A stretch of 62,831 nt of DNA from Azonexus sp. Its GTDB lineage: Bacteria > Pseudomonadota > Gammaproteobacteria > Burkholderiales > Rhodocyclaceae. Positions 51,439 through 61,779 of the stretch are shown one piece after another (the stretch's first letter is position 1; each line of letters opens with the position of its first letter). The DNA is taken from assembly GCA_017983615.1 (NCBI GenBank), contig JAGOBB010000014.1, forward strand, positions 1 to 62,831. Reading direction: 5' to 3'. Position numbers and translations under genes: made by a program. Below the pieces are notes generated by a model. The model did not search any database and was not told the origin of the DNA. It was given only the letters and a program-made list of their open reading frames with translations.

Positions 51439-53484
51439 ATGGAAATGCAAAAACTCTACCTGCTCGTTCCGCTGGCCCCGTTGATCGGTGCCATGATCGC
51501 CGGCCTGTTCTGTCGGGTCATCCCGCGCTGGGTGGCGCATACCGCAACCATCGCCGGTGTCGCCATCGCCTTCATCGCCTCGGTCATCATCTTCAAGGAT
51601 GTACTTGCCGGCAACACCTACAACGGTACGGTCTATACTTGGCTGACCAGTGGTGAATATAAGTTTGAAGTGGGTTTCCTGATCGACACCCTAACCACCA
51701 CGATGATGCTGGTCGTTACCTTCGTGTCGCTGATGGTCCATATCTACACCATCGGCTACATGCAGGAAGACCCGGGCTATAACCGTTTCTTCAGCTACAT
51801 CTCGTTGTTCACCTTCTCCATGCTGATGCTGGTGATGAGCAACAACTTCATGCAGCTATTCTTCGGCTGGGAAGCCGTGGGTCTGGTTTCCTACCTGCTG
51901 ATCGGTTTCTGGTACACCCGTCCGACGGCGATTTTCGCCAACATGAAGGCCTTCCTGGTCAATCGTGTCGGTGACTTCGGTTTCATTCTGGGCATCGGCC
52001 TGATTCTGGCCTACACCGGTTCGCTCGATTACGCGACGGTATTCGCAAAGGCTCCTGGCCTCGTCGATACGACCATCAACCTGTTTGCCGGCCGCGAATG
52101 GGCCACGATGTCCCTGATGACTGTCACCTGTATCTGCCTGTTCATCGGCGCTATGGGCAAATCGGCCCAGGTTCCGCTGCACGTCTGGCTGCCGGATTCG
52201 ATGGAAGGCCCGACCCCGATTTCCGCGCTGATCCACGCTGCAACCATGGTGACCGCGGGTATCTTCATGGTCTCCCGGATGTCGCCGCTGTTCGAGCTGT
52301 CGACCACCGCGCTGTCCTTCGTCATTGTCATCGGTGCCATTACTGCGCTGTTCATGGGCTTCCTGGGCATCATCCAGAATGACATCAAGCGCGTCGTCGC
52401 TTACTCGACGCTGTCGCAGCTTGGCTACATGACTGTCGCGCTCGGCGCTTCCGCCTACTCGGTGGCGATCTTCCACCTGATGACGCATGCCTTCTTCAAG
52501 GCACTGCTGTTCCTCGCCGCCGGCTCCGTGATCATCGGCATGCACCACGACCAGGACATCCGCAACATGGGCGGCCTGCGCAAGTACATGCCGATCACCT
52601 GGATCACCTCGCTGGTCGGTTCGCTGGCCCTGATCGGTACGCCCTTCCTGTCCGGTTTCTATTCCAAGGACTCGATCATCGAGGCCGTGGCCCTGTCGCA
52701 CATCCCGGGTGCAGGTTTTGCCTACTTCTGCGTGCTGGCCGGCGTCTTCGTCACTGCCTTCTACTCCTTCCGTATGTACTTCCTGGTTTTCCATGGCGAA
52801 GAGCGTTTCGGCAAGGCTGATGAAGCCCATCATCATGAGCATCATGGCGACCACGACGACGAGGAAACCTCGCACGATCACCACCATGGCCTGGCCCCGG
52901 GGCAGAAGCCGCACGAAACCCCCTGGGTTGTCACGCTGCCGCTCGTCTTGCTGGCTATCCCCTCGGTTGCCATCGGCTTCATCGCCATCGGCCCGATGGT
53001 CTTCGGTGATTACTTCAAGGGCGTGATCTTCATCGATCACCATGCCCACCCGGCCATGGAACATCTGGCCGAGCACTTCCACGGCGCTGTCGCCATGGGC
53101 GTGCACTCGCTGACCAGCGTGCCGTTCTTCCTGGCCCTGGCCGGTGTTGTGGTCTCCTGGTTCTTCTACATGAAGCGTCCGGACATTCCGGCCGCCATTC
53201 AGCGTCGCTTCTCCGCGATCAACACGCTGTTCGAGAACAAGTACTACTTCGACAAGTTCAACGAAGCCGTCTTCGCCGGTGGCGCCCGCCTGCTGGGCAA
53301 GGCACTTTGGAAGGGTGGCGACGTCGCCGTGATCGACGGCGTGATCGTCAATGGCTCGGCCAAGCTTGTTGGATGGATTGCCTCCGTGACCCGCCTGTTC
53401 CAGACCGGTTACGTTTATCACTACGCTTTCACCATGATCATCGGCGTCTTCGTGCTGATGACCCTGTGGATCAACCGCGCCTAG
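51439..53484 (+). CDS. nuoL: NADH-quinone oxidoreductase subunit L with a histidine-rich loop
   Basis: This 681-residue antiporter-like subunit has FFGWEAVGLVSYLLIGFW, GKSAQVPLHVWLPDSMEGPT and KRVVAYSTLSQLGYM, plus the long C-terminal amphipathic helix and terminal membrane helix. Residues about 461-484 form a loop with ten His among Asp/Glu (HHHEHHGDHDDEE, then SHDHHH), which could bind metal; similar loops occur in some NuoL proteins. It pumps protons at the distal end of the membrane arm. Confidence 0.96.
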   Translation: MEMQKLYLLVPLAPLIGAMIAGLFCRVIPRWVAHTATIAGVAIAFIASVIIFKDVLAGNTYNGTVYTWLTSGEYKFEVGFLIDTLTTTMMLVVTFVSLMVHIYTIGYMQEDPGYNRFFSYISLFTFSMLMLVMSNNFMQLFFGWEAVGLVSYLLIGFWYTRPTAIFANMKAFLVNRVGDFGFILGIGLILAYTGSLDYATVFAKAPGLVDTTINLFAGREWATMSLMTVTCICLFIGAMGKSAQVPLHVWLPDSMEGPTPISALIHAATMVTAGIFMVSRMSPLFELSTTALSFVIVIGAITALFMGFLGIIQNDIKRVVAYSTLSQLGYMTVALGASAYSVAIFHLMTHAFFKALLFLAAGSVIIGMHHDQDIRNMGGLRKYMPITWITSLVGSLALIGTPFLSGFYSKDSIIEAVALSHIPGAGFAYFCVLAGVFVTAFYSFRMYFLVFHGEERFGKADEAHHHEHHGDHDDEETSHDHHHGLAPGQKPHETPWVVTLPLVLLAIPSVAIGFIAIGPMVFGDYFKGVIFIDHHAHPAMEHLAEHFHGAVAMGVHSLTSVPFFLALAGVVVSWFFYMKRPDIPAAIQRRFSAINTLFENKYYFDKFNEAVFAGGARLLGKALWKGGDVAVIDGVIVNGSAKLVGWIASVTRLFQTGYVYHYAFTMIIGVFVLMTLWINRA

Positions 53485-53517
53485 CCGTGAATAGTTCGCA
53501 GAAAAGCAAGGAATAAC

Positions 53518-55002
53518 ATGTCGACTTACCCGCTGCTATCTCTCGCAATCTGGATTCCGATCTTCGCCGGACTGGTGGTTCTGACCACCGGCGGCGACCG
53601 GAATGCCCCGCTGGCCCGGATGCTCTCCCTGGTCGGTGCGGTTGCCGCCTTCCTGATCACGATTCCGCTCTGGACCGGTTTTGACGTCGCCAACGGTGGC
53701 ATGCAGTTCGTCGAACTGAAGACCTGGATTCCGCGTTTCAACATTAACTATCACCTTGGCGTTGATGGCATTTCGATGCTGTTCGTCGTGCTGAACGCTT
53801 TCATCACCATCATCGTCGTCGCCGCCGGCTGGGAAGTGATCCAGAACAAGGTCGCCCAATACAACGCCGCCTTCCTGATCATGTCCGGCCTGATGAACGG
53901 CATCTTCACCTCGCTCGACGGCGTGCTGTTCTATGTCTTCTTCGAAGCATCGCTAATCCCGCTCTACCTGATCATCGGCGTCTGGGGCGGTCCGAAGCGG
54001 GTTTATGCCGCTTTCAAGTTCTTCCTCTACACCCTGTTCGGCTCGCTGCTGTTCCTGCTCGCCCTGATGTATCTGTTCATTCAGTCCGGTGGCAGTTTCT
54101 CGATTCTCGAATGGCACAAGCTGCCGATTGCCCTCGGCCCGCAGATCTGGCTGTTCCTGGCTTTCCTGATCGCCTTTGCGGTCAAGGTGCCGATGTGGCC
54201 GGTGCATACCTGGTTGCCGGATGCTCACGTTGAAGCGCCGACTGGCGGTTCCATCGTGCTGGCTGCCATCGCCCTGAAGCTCGGCGCCTACGGTTTCCTG
54301 CGGTTCTCGTTGCCGATCGCTCCGGATGCATCGCATGAACTCTCCGGCCTGGTCGTTGCCCTGTCGCTGATTGCCGTCGTCTATATCGGATTCGTCGCCC
54401 TGGTTCAGGAAGACATGAAGAAGCTGGTGGCCTATTCCTCGATCGCACACATGGGCTTCGTGACGCTGGGCTTCTTCATGTTCAGCGCCATGGGCGTTGA
54501 AGGTGCGCTGGTCCAGATGGTTTCCCACGGCTTTGTCTCTGGCGCCATGTTCTTCTGTATCGGCGTCATGTACGACCGCGTGCATAGCCGCCAGATTGCC
54601 GACTACGGCGGTGTGGTCAACAAGATGCCGAAGTTTGCTGCGCTGTTCATGCTGTTCACCATGGCCAATGCCGGCCTGCCGGCCACCTCGGGCTTCGTCG
54701 GTGAATTCATGGTTATCCTTGGTGCCGTCAAGTTCAACTTCTGGGTCGCCTTCGCTGCCGCCTCGTCGATGGTGATTGGCGCCGCCTACTCGCTGTGGAT
54801 GTACAAGCGCGTCATCTTCGGTGACGTGGGCAATCACCACGTCGAAGAACTGAGCGACATCAACAAGCGTGAATTCGCCATCCTGGCAGTGCTGGCCGTC
54901 GCCACGCTGTGGATGGGTGTCTATCCGCAGCCTTTCACCGAAGTCATGCACGCCTCGGTCAACGACCTGCTGCATCACGTTGCCATCAGCAAGATTCAAT
55001 AA
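53518..55002 (+). CDS. nuoM: NADH-quinone oxidoreductase subunit M
   Basis: This 494-residue antiporter-like subunit has FFEASLIPLYLIIGVWGGPKR, VKVPMWPVHTWLPDAHVEAP and KKLVAYSSIAHMGFVTLG, with the key Glu and Lys of its proton channel. AAGGAATAAC precedes the ATG. Confidence 0.97.
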   Translation: MSTYPLLSLAIWIPIFAGLVVLTTGGDRNAPLARMLSLVGAVAAFLITIPLWTGFDVANGGMQFVELKTWIPRFNINYHLGVDGISMLFVVLNAFITIIVVAAGWEVIQNKVAQYNAAFLIMSGLMNGIFTSLDGVLFYVFFEASLIPLYLIIGVWGGPKRVYAAFKFFLYTLFGSLLFLLALMYLFIQSGGSFSILEWHKLPIALGPQIWLFLAFLIAFAVKVPMWPVHTWLPDAHVEAPTGGSIVLAAIALKLGAYGFLRFSLPIAPDASHELSGLVVALSLIAVVYIGFVALVQEDMKKLVAYSSIAHMGFVTLGFFMFSAMGVEGALVQMVSHGFVSGAMFFCIGVMYDRVHSRQIADYGGVVNKMPKFAALFMLFTMANAGLPATSGFVGEFMVILGAVKFNFWVAFAAASSMVIGAAYSLWMYKRVIFGDVGNHHVEELSDINKREFAILAVLAVATLWMGVYPQPFTEVMHASVNDLLHHVAISKIQ

Positions 55003-55014
55003 ACGGTAGCCGAC

Positions 55015-56493
55015 ATGTTCGACAATTTCGTTGTCCCCAATCTTCTGCCCGCTGCGCCGGAAATTTTCCTGGCGACGATGGCCTTGGTCATCCTGATGAT
55101 CGATCTACTGGTCAAGGATAGCCGGCGCACCGTCACCTTCGCACTGACCCAGCTGACCCTGATCGGTTGCGCCGCGATCCAGTTCGCGACCAGCACCGGC
55201 GAGATCACCTACACCTTCAGCAACATGTTCGTCGATGACCTGATGTCCGACCTGCTGAAGCTGTTCCTGTACATGACCGTGATCATTGTGATGTTCTACT
55301 CGCGTGGCTACGTCATGGATCGCGAGGCAATGAACAAGGGCGAATACTACGTGCTGGCCCTGTTCGCAACGCTCGGCATGATGGTCATGATCTCGGCCAA
55401 CCACTTCCTGACCATCTACATCGGTCTCGAACTGCTCTCGCTATCGCTCTATGCGATGGTGGCGATGAACCGCGACTCCATTGCCTCCACGGAAGCGGCG
55501 ATGAAGTACTTCGTCCTTGGCGCGCTGGCTTCCGGCCTGCTGCTCTACGGCATGTCGATGATTTATGGTGCCACCGGCACGCTGGAAATCACCGGCATCG
55601 CCGAGCGCCTCGCCGGCGGCGGAATCAACAAGGCCGTTCTCGTCTTCGGCCTGGTCTTCCTGGTCGCTGGCCTGGCCTTCAAGCTCGGCGTCGTTCCCTT
55701 CCACATGTGGATTCCGGACGTCTATCAGGGTGCCCCGACTTCGGTCACGCTGTTCATCGGCTCGGCCCCCAAGCTGGCGGCTTTCGCCATCGTCATGCGC
55801 CTGCTGGTCAGCGGCCTGCTGACCATGGCCGCCGACTGGCAGAACATGTTGATCATCCTGTCCGTGCTGTCGATGGCCATCGGTAACCTGGCCGCCATCG
55901 CCCAGACCAACCTAAAGCGCATGCTGGCCTACTCCGCCATCTCGCACATGGGCTTCATGCTGCTCGGTATCGTTACCGGCGTGGTCGGCGGCGACGCCCG
56001 CTATGCGCTGAACGCCTACAGCTCCTCGATGTTCTACGTCATCGCCTATGTGCTGATGAGCGCCGGCACCTTCGGCATGATCCTGCTGATGGCCCGTGCC
56101 GGCTTCGAAGCCGAGGAAATCGACGACTACAAGGGCCTCAACAAGCGCAGCCCGTGGTTTGCCGGCATCATGCTGATGTTGATGTTCTCGATGGCCGGCG
56201 TGCCGTTCTTCATCGGCTTCTTCGCCAAGTTCTCGGTGCTGCAGGCCGTCGTCGCCGCCGGTTACATGTGGCTGGCCATCGTTGCAGTGCTCTTCTCGCT
56301 GATCGGCGCCTTCTACTACCTGCGTGTTGTCAAGGTCATGTACTTTGATGCACCGGCCGACGAAACGCCGCTCTCCGCACCGCTGGACATGCGCATCCTG
56401 ATCTCGGCCAACGGTCTGGCCGTTGCCTTCCTGGGCATCTTCCCGCAAGTCATCATGTCGCTCTGCGCCTACGCCTTGCTGCGTTCGCTCTGA
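55015..56493 (+). CDS. nuoN: NADH-quinone oxidoreductase subunit N
   Basis: This 492-residue third antiporter-like subunit has [40 protein letters not shown] and [18 protein letters not shown]. It is the last gene of the nuo operon, followed by a clear terminator. Confidence 0.97.
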   Translation: MFDNFVVPNLLPAAPEIFLATMALVILMIDLLVKDSRRTVTFALTQLTLIGCAAIQFATSTGEITYTFSNMFVDDLMSDLLKLFLYMTVIIVMFYSRGYVMDREAMNKGEYYVLALFATLGMMVMISANHFLTIYIGLELLSLSLYAMVAMNRDSIASTEAAMKYFVLGALASGLLLYGMSMIYGATGTLEITGIAERLAGGGINKAVLVFGLVFLVAGLAFKLGVVPFHMWIPDVYQGAPTSVTLFIGSAPKLAAFAIVMRLLVSGLLTMAADWQNMLIILSVLSMAIGNLAAIAQTNLKRMLAYSAISHMGFMLLGIVTGVVGGDARYALNAYSSSMFYVIAYVLMSAGTFGMILLMARAGFEAEEIDDYKGLNKRSPWFAGIMLMLMFSMAGVPFFIGFFAKFSVLQAVVAAGYMWLAIVAVLFSLIGAFYYLRVVKVMYFDAPADETPLSAPLDMRILISANGLAVAFLGIFPQVIMSLCAYALLRSL

Positions 56494-56521
56494 TGCCCGG
56501 CAGACCTTAGCTGAAATTATC

Positions 56522-56550
56522 AACGCCCCGCCAGTCGGGGCGTTTTACTT
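56522..56550 (+). terminator. Intrinsic terminator of the nuo operon
   Basis: AACGCCCCG, a CCAGT loop and CGGGGCGTT form a 9-bp stem followed by TTTACTT. It lies 28 bases past the nuoN stop and just before the Nudix gene. Confidence 0.85.
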
Positions 56551-56563
56551 TGTGGAGACCGCC

Positions 56564-57106
56564 ATGTCACACGACAGCCATCTGATTGAATCCGAAGTGT
56601 CCAGCGAAACCATCTTCCAGGGCGCGCTGCTCCACGTCCGCAAGGATCGCGTGCTGCTGCCCAACGGCAAGGAATCGATCCGCGAATACATCGTCCATCC
56701 CGGCGCCGTCGTCATCCTCGCCTTCCTGCCCAACGGCAAGCTGCTGTTCGAGCGCCAGTTCCGCTATCCGCTGCGCCGTGTCTTCCTGGAGTTGCCAGCC
56801 GGCAAGATCGACCACGGCGAAGCGATCATCGAGACCGCCAAGCGCGAATTGCTGGAAGAAACCGGCTATACCGCCGGCGAGTGGGAATACCTAGGCGTGA
56901 TGCACCCGTGCATCGGTTATTCCGACGAACGTATTGAAATCTTCGCAGCGCGGGGGCTGCACAAGGCCAGCGACCAGCAGCTCGACCACAACGAATTCCT
57001 GGAGGTGGTCGAACTGTCCCCGTCCGAGGCCAAACAAGCCGTCTGGGATGGGCGGATCACCGACGCCAAGACGATCACGTCGCTGTTCTGGCTGGACAAG
57101 CCCTGA
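56564..57106 (+). CDS. Nudix hydrolase, ADP-ribose pyrophosphatase-like
   Basis: The product has 180 residues. The Nudix box Gx5Ex7REUxEExGU is present as GKIDHGEAIIETAKRELLEE followed by TGY. Flanking segments (LFERQFRYPLRRVFLELPAG, CIGYSDERIEIF) resemble NudF-type ADP-ribose pyrophosphatases. It would hydrolyse ADP-ribose or a related nucleoside diphosphate. It follows the nuo terminator and so probably has separate control, although NAD-derived substrates give a loose link to complex I. A dispersed-element copy follows 6 bases after the stop. Confidence 0.87.
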   Translation: MSHDSHLIESEVSSETIFQGALLHVRKDRVLLPNGKESIREYIVHPGAVVILAFLPNGKLLFERQFRYPLRRVFLELPAGKIDHGEAIIETAKRELLEETGYTAGEWEYLGVMHPCIGYSDERIEIFAARGLHKASDQQLDHNEFLEVVELSPSEAKQAVWDGRITDAKTITSLFWLDKP

Positions 57107-57112
57107 AACGGC

Positions 57113-57149
57113 AAATGCTACGGTCGGCCCCAAAAAAAGCCAAAAATCA
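57113..57149 (+). repeat. Dispersed core-plus-A-tract element, copy 10
   Basis: AAATGCTACGGTC at 57113-57125, then GGCCCC, A7, GCC, AAAAATC, AAAAAA. It is sense with the Nudix gene and lies in the convergent gap before the response-regulator gene. The rest of the gap (57150-57224) shows nothing else. Confidence 0.9.
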
Positions 57150-57224
57150 AAAAAGCCGGGGATGCGAGCAACGCTTAGCTGCGCAGGGGTGAGAGTCGCC
57201 AGAGCAGGCTGAGCGCCGCACCTT

Positions 57225-57953
57225 CTATGCACCGCCGGGCGGGGCAAGCCAGGTGACCGTAGCCATGAAAAGATAGCCGGCGCCGTACACGGTCTTGATG
57301 AAGGCCGGACTGTCGGCATCCGGCTCCAGCTTCCGGCGCAGGCGCGAGATCCGGACATCGATGCTGCGGTCCGTGGGTGACAGATCCCGGGTGCCCATCA
57401 GTTGTTCGCGTTGCAGAATTCGGTTCGGATTGCTGACGAAGACCTTCAGCAATTCGGACTCCGAGGTGCTTAGCGTTTGCTCGCTGCCGGCCGGCGAGGT
57501 CAGCGTGTTGTTGCCCAGATTGAATTGCCAGCCGGCGAATTCGGCAATCCGCTCGGCAACGTTGAGCGCGGCATTCTCCCGTCGACGCAGGATACTGCGG
57601 ACACGCGCCACTAGTTCCCGCGGCTCAAACGGTTTCAGCACGTAGTCGTCGGCGCCTAGTTCGAGGCCCATCACCCGGTCGCTGATATGGGCGCGACCGG
57701 TCAGGATCAGGATGCCGCAGGCCGACTGGGCGCGCACGCGCTGCATCGCCTCGATGCCATCCATGTCAGGCAGCCCGAGGTCGATGATGCACAGGTCGGG
57801 GGCCAGCGTACGCAGGCGGCGCAGCAGGTCGCCACCGCTGCGGCACCAGTGGGTAGGAAAGCCGAAGTCGCCCAGCGTCTGTTCGATGATCCTGGCGATA
57901 TCCGGATCGTCCTCGACGATGGCGATCAGCTTGGCTGGGTCATGGTCTTTCAT
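57225..57953 (-). CDS. OmpR-family response regulator
   Basis: The product has 242 residues. The N-terminal receiver has the acidic pair in IVEDDPD, phospho-acceptor Asp58 in CIIDLGLPDMDG, Thr in ILTGRA and Lys in VLKPFEP. The C-terminal winged helix has TSESELLKVFVSNPN, RSIDVRISRLRRKLE and IKTVYGAGYLF, typical of OmpR/PhoB DNA-binding domains. It overlaps the upstream kinase gene by four bases, so the two form a two-component system. Targets are unknown; the neighbouring acyl-CoA synthetase/ETF genes are candidates. Confidence 0.92.
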   Translation of the reverse strand: MKDHDPAKLIAIVEDDPDIARIIEQTLGDFGFPTHWCRSGGDLLRRLRTLAPDLCIIDLGLPDMDGIEAMQRVRAQSACGILILTGRAHISDRVMGLELGADDYVLKPFEPRELVARVRSILRRRENAALNVAERIAEFAGWQFNLGNNTLTSPAGSEQTLSTSESELLKVFVSNPNRILQREQLMGTRDLSPTDRSIDVRISRLRRKLEPDADSPAFIKTVYGAGYLFMATVTWLAPPGGA

Positions 57954-59971
57954 GTTGTTTCCCGGGTTGCACGGAGCAGGGCACGGACCAGATCCTGGCG
58001 GCCAAAGGGCTTGGCGAGGACAGGCAAATCGCTGGCCCCGGCTGACTCGGCCTCGTCGGCATAGCCGCTCATCAGCACGATATGCATGTGCGGGTGGCGA
58101 TCCCGCACCTGTTCTGCCAGCTGACGGCCGTTGATGCCGCCGGGCATGATCACATCGCTGACAACGATGGCAATATCGGCGATCTGCTCGATCATCTCGA
58201 CAGCCTGGTTGCCGTTTTCCGCCTCGATGACCGGATAGCCGAGATCGATCAGTTGCTGGCGGACGACGCGGCGCACGGCCGGATCGTCCTCGACCAGCAG
58301 AACCAGTTCGCCACCCAGGGCCAACGCGGGTTCTTCGCCGGGCATGTCGTCGTCGGCCCTCGCGGCGACCGATGGCAAGACCAACAGCACCGTTGTTCCC
58401 TGGCCGGGCTGGCTCTGAATCGAAATTCCGCCGCCCGACTGCTTGGCGAAGCCATGCGCCATGGCCAGGCCGAGGCCGCTGCCCAGGCCGAAGCGTTTGG
58501 TCGTGAAGAAGGGCTCGCAGGCGCGGGCCAGCGTCGCGGCATCCATGCCGCAGCCGTTATCGGCGATTTCGATCAACACATAGCGGCCCGGTACGACATC
58601 GAAGTTCGCTGCCTCGCTGATCAATTCGATGGCCCGCGCAGCGATGTGCAACTGGCCACCGTCCGGCATCGCATCGCGCGCATTCAGCGAAAAATTAAGC
58701 AGGGCGCTTTCCAGTTGCCCGGGGTCGACCTGCGCATGGACCGAGGCTCCGGCCAGATCGGTCGACACGGCAATGGTTTCCGGCAGCGAGCGACGGATCA
58801 GCTTGGCCAGGTTGCCGATCAGCCGGCCGATATCGACGGCCTGCGGTTCCAGCGGCTGATGGCGCGAGAAGGTCAGCAGGCGCTTGATCAGCTGGACGCC
58901 GCGCCGTGCCGACTGCAGCGCCGGTTCGACGAATTCGTTGACGCCGGCATCGTCCGGCCGGTGATCCTGCAGCGCTGCCAGATTGCCGATGATGACGGTG
59001 AGCAGGTTGTTGAAGTCGTGCGCCAGGCCACCGGTCAGCTGGCCGATGGCTTCCATCTTCTGGGCCTGGACCAGGGCGGCCTGCATCCGCTTCTGTTCAG
59101 TGATTTCGTGCGAGAAGACGAAGAAGCCCAGTGTTTCCCCGCTGGCCGTGGTCTCGGGGACCAGCGTACTGCGCGCAAAGACATCCTTGCCGTCGCGCTG
59201 CATGTGGTACTCGTAGGTGATCTGCTGGCCGGACAAGGCCTTGCGGACAGACTCGCGGACCTGGCCATAAACGTGGTCGCCGATCACGTCGGGAATCGCC
59301 CGCCCGGTCACTGCACCTTCCGGGTGGCCGTACCAGTCGGAATACCCCTTGTTGGCGTACTGATAGACCTCGTTGTGGTCGACGTAGCCGATCAGGATGG
59401 GAATGGTGTCGTTGATCAGGCGCAGGCGCTCCTCGCTACGCCCCAGGGCGGCGGCGATGCGCTCGTTCTCGGTGTTGGCGCGGCGCAGGTTGGCATTGGC
59501 GTTTTCCAGCTGCGCGGTGCGGCGGCGGACGCGCTCTTCCAGCTCGTTGTTCTGGTGCTCGGTCAGGTGTTCGATGTAGCGCTGCTCGGTCACGTCGCTA
59601 TAGAGCGTGACCAGCCCCTTGCCGGGCAAGGGCTCGCGGCGGATCTGCAGAGTGCGTCCGTTCGGGCGTTGAATCTCGTAGTTGTGGGCTTCCTTCAGCT
59701 GCGCATCGGCGAGAATTTCGGCGATTTTCGCCTCGGTGTCGCCGGGGCCGTATTCGCCGTGCTCGACGTTGTAGCGGACGAAGTGTTCCAGCGGCGTGCC
59801 GACGGCCGCAAGCTGGGGCGGGAAATCGAACAGCTCGAGGAAGGTCCGGTTCCAGGCCACCAGGCGCAGATCGGTGTCGAACACCGTCATGCCCTGATCG
59901 AGCAGGTCCAGCCCGGCCTGCAGCATTTCCTGCTGCATGGCGGTCGGTTGGGAGGGCATGTCCTGATCCAT
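57950..59971 (-). CDS. Cytosolic PAS hybrid histidine kinase
   Basis: The product has 673 residues and no membrane helices. Domains: PAS-like N-terminal region (about 15-130, QGMTVFDTDLRLVAWNRTF), a coiled coil (about 135-180), second PAS (about 180-295), HisKA with GGLAHDFNNLLTVIIGN (His318), HATPase (LNFSLNARDAMPDGG, FGLGSGLGLAMAHG) and a C-terminal receiver with Asp606 in VVSDVIMPGGINGRQ. It senses an internal signal through PAS domains. An alternative ATG lies four codons in. It is divergent from the acyl-CoA synthetase gene across a palindrome. Confidence 0.9.
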   Translation of the reverse strand: MDQDMPSQPTAMQQEMLQAGLDLLDQGMTVFDTDLRLVAWNRTFLELFDFPPQLAAVGTPLEHFVRYNVEHGEYGPGDTEAKIAEILADAQLKEAHNYEIQRPNGRTLQIRREPLPGKGLVTLYSDVTEQRYIEHLTEHQNNELEERVRRRTAQLENANANLRRANTENERIAAALGRSEERLRLINDTIPILIGYVDHNEVYQYANKGYSDWYGHPEGAVTGRAIPDVIGDHVYGQVRESVRKALSGQQITYEYHMQRDGKDVFARSTLVPETTASGETLGFFVFSHEITEQKRMQAALVQAQKMEAIGQLTGGLAHDFNNLLTVIIGNLAALQDHRPDDAGVNEFVEPALQSARRGVQLIKRLLTFSRHQPLEPQAVDIGRLIGNLAKLIRRSLPETIAVSTDLAGASVHAQVDPGQLESALLNFSLNARDAMPDGGQLHIAARAIELISEAANFDVVPGRYVLIEIADNGCGMDAATLARACEPFFTTKRFGLGSGLGLAMAHGFAKQSGGGISIQSQPGQGTTVLLVLPSVAARADDDMPGEEPALALGGELVLLVEDDPAVRRVVRQQLIDLGYPVIEAENGNQAVEMIEQIADIAIVVSDVIMPGGINGRQLAEQVRDRHPHMHIVLMSGYADEAESAGASDLPVLAKPFGRQDLVRALLRATRETT

Positions 59972-60010
59972 CCAGCGATTCTAGTGCAGGCTGTGGTCGA
60001 CGACTTTCCG

Positions 60011-60029
60011 ATGTAACGATTCGTTACAT
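60011..60029. promoter_or_regulatory. Perfect 19-bp palindrome, probable operator
   Basis: ATGTAACGA-T-TCGTTACAT is an inverted repeat of 9 bases either side of a central T. It lies in the 159-base gap between the divergent kinase and acyl-CoA synthetase genes, 39 bases from the former start and 101 from the latter. Such symmetry suggests a dimeric regulator (TetR or similar). The regulator is not identified and is not obviously encoded in the window. Confidence 0.6.
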
Positions 60030-60130
60030 TCTGCCAATAGTTGCGCAAGAGTGTTTTGTCATCCTCACGCTCACTAAAAGAGCATCAAAAAACAGAACAG
60101 CGCCTTCGCCAGAATCGTGAGGAGACATTT

Positions 60131-61771
60131 GTGGCAGCAAACCCGTATTCCATCGGGCTGGACCAGAATCCGGCCAACTACGTTCCGCTTTCGCCGCTGA
60201 GCTTTCTTGAGCGCTCGGCCTTCGTCTATCCGAAGCGCATTTCCGTCATCCAGGGCAGCCGCCAATATACCTGGAAGGAATCCTACGACCGTTGCCGCCA
60301 GCTGGCCTCCGCCCTGAAAGGTCGCGGCATCGGCAAGGGCGATACGGTCGCCGCTATGCTGCCCAACAGCGCCCCGATGTTCGAATGCCACTTCGGCGTG
60401 CCGATGACCGGCGCCGTGGTCAATACGCTGAACACCCGCCTGGATGCCGAAGCCATCGCCTTCATGCTGACCCACGGCGAAGCCAAGGTGCTGATTACCG
60501 ACCCCGAGTTTTCGACCACCATCAAGGCCGCCCTAGCCCTGCTGGAGGGCCCGAAGCCGATCGTTATCGATACCCTCGACCCCGACTTCACCGGCGGCGA
60601 AGCGCTCGGCGAAAAGGATTACGAAGCCTTCCTCAACGAAGGCGAGCCCGATTTCGCCTGGCAGCTGCCGGAAAACGAGTGGGATGCCATCGCCCTGAAC
60701 TACACCTCGGGCACTACCGGCAACCCCAAGGGCGTTGTCTATCACCACCGCGGCGCCTACCTGAATTCGGCCTCCAACATCATCTCCTGGGGCATGCCCC
60801 CGCACGCCGTCTACCTCTGGACGCTGCCGATGTTCCACTGCAACGGCTGGTGCTTCCCCTGGACGCTGGCCGCCAATGCCGGCACCAGCGTCTGCCTGCG
60901 CAAGGTCGACCCGGCGCTGATCTTCGGCCTGATCAAGGAACACAAGGTCAGTCATATGTGCGGCGCGCCGATTGTCTACGGCATGCTGATCAACGCCCCG
61001 GCCGAGTTGAAGCAGGGCATCGAGCACACCGTCAACGGCCTGATCGCCGGCGCTGCACCGCCGGCCGCGATCATCGAAGGCGCCGAGCAGATGGGCTTCA
61101 ACATCACCCACGTCTACGGCCTGACCGAAACCTACGGTCCGGCTTCCGTCTGTGCCAAGCATCCGGAATGGGACAAGCTGCCGATCGACCTGCGCGCCGC
61201 CCGCAACGGCCGCCAGGGCGTGCGCTACCACCTGCAGGAAGCGATCGAGGTCCGTGATCCGGTTTCGCTGGAGCCGGTGCCCTGGGACGGCGAGACGATG
61301 GGCGAGATCATGTTCCGCGGCAACATCGTCATGAAGGGCTACCTGAAGAACCCCAAGGCGACCGAGGAGGCTTTCGCCGGCGGCTGGTTCCACACCGGCG
61401 ACCTGGCGGTCGTGCATAGCGACGGCTACGTCAAGATCAAGGACCGCTCCAAGGACATCATCATCTCCGGCGGCGAGAACATCTCCTCGCTGGAAGTCGA
61501 GGACGTGCTCTACCGCCACCCGGCGGTCATCGCCGCCGCCGTCGTCGCCAAGCCCGACGAGAAGTGGGGCGAGGTGCCGGCCGCCTTCATCGAATTGAAG
61601 GATGGCGCGCAGACCACCGAAGTCGAGATCATCGAGCACTGCCGCAGCCACCTGGCCCGCTTCAAGGTGCCCAAGCAGGTGGTGTTTGGCGAATTGCCCA
61701 AGACCTCGACCGGCAAGATCCAGAAATACGTCCTGCGCCAGCACGCCAATTCGGCGCTCGCCATCGAATAA
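60131..61771 (+). CDS. Acyl-CoA synthetase (AMP-forming, medium/long chain type)
   Basis: This 546-residue adenylate-forming enzyme has the P-loop-like motif [19 protein letters not shown] (residues near 195), the YGLTETYGP motif, [10 protein letters not shown] and the C-terminal catalytic Lys in [14 protein letters not shown]. It activates a carboxylic acid to its CoA ester through an acyl-AMP. Closest resemblance is to acyl-CoA synthetases that accept medium-chain or aromatic acids; the substrate cannot be fixed. The start is GTG at 60131 with GAGGAGA upstream. Downstream etfBA suggests a beta-oxidation context. Confidence 0.9.
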   Translation: MAANPYSIGLDQNPANYVPLSPLSFLERSAFVYPKRISVIQGSRQYTWKESYDRCRQLASALKGRGIGKGDTVAAMLPNSAPMFECHFGVPMTGAVVNTLNTRLDAEAIAFMLTHGEAKVLITDPEFSTTIKAALALLEGPKPIVIDTLDPDFTGGEALGEKDYEAFLNEGEPDFAWQLPENEWDAIALNYTSGTTGNPKGVVYHHRGAYLNSASNIISWGMPPHAVYLWTLPMFHCNGWCFPWTLAANAGTSVCLRKVDPALIFGLIKEHKVSHMCGAPIVYGMLINAPAELKQGIEHTVNGLIAGAAPPAAIIEGAEQMGFNITHVYGLTETYGPASVCAKHPEWDKLPIDLRAARNGRQGVRYHLQEAIEVRDPVSLEPVPWDGETMGEIMFRGNIVMKGYLKNPKATEEAFAGGWFHTGDLAVVHSDGYVKIKDRSKDIIISGGENISSLEVEDVLYRHPAVIAAAVVAKPDEKWGEVPAAFIELKDGAQTTEVEIIEHCRSHLARFKVPKQVVFGELPKTSTGKIQKYVLRQHANSALAIE

Positions 61772-61779
61772 ACCGCTTG

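Noticed and set aside
52801-52900. His-rich NuoL stretch as a sequencing or frame error
   Set aside because: The frame continues cleanly into recognised NuoL sequence on both sides.
57246-57266. GACCGTAGCCAT near the end of the response-regulator gene as another element copy
   Set aside because: Only nine core bases match and there is no A/T tract in the expected place.
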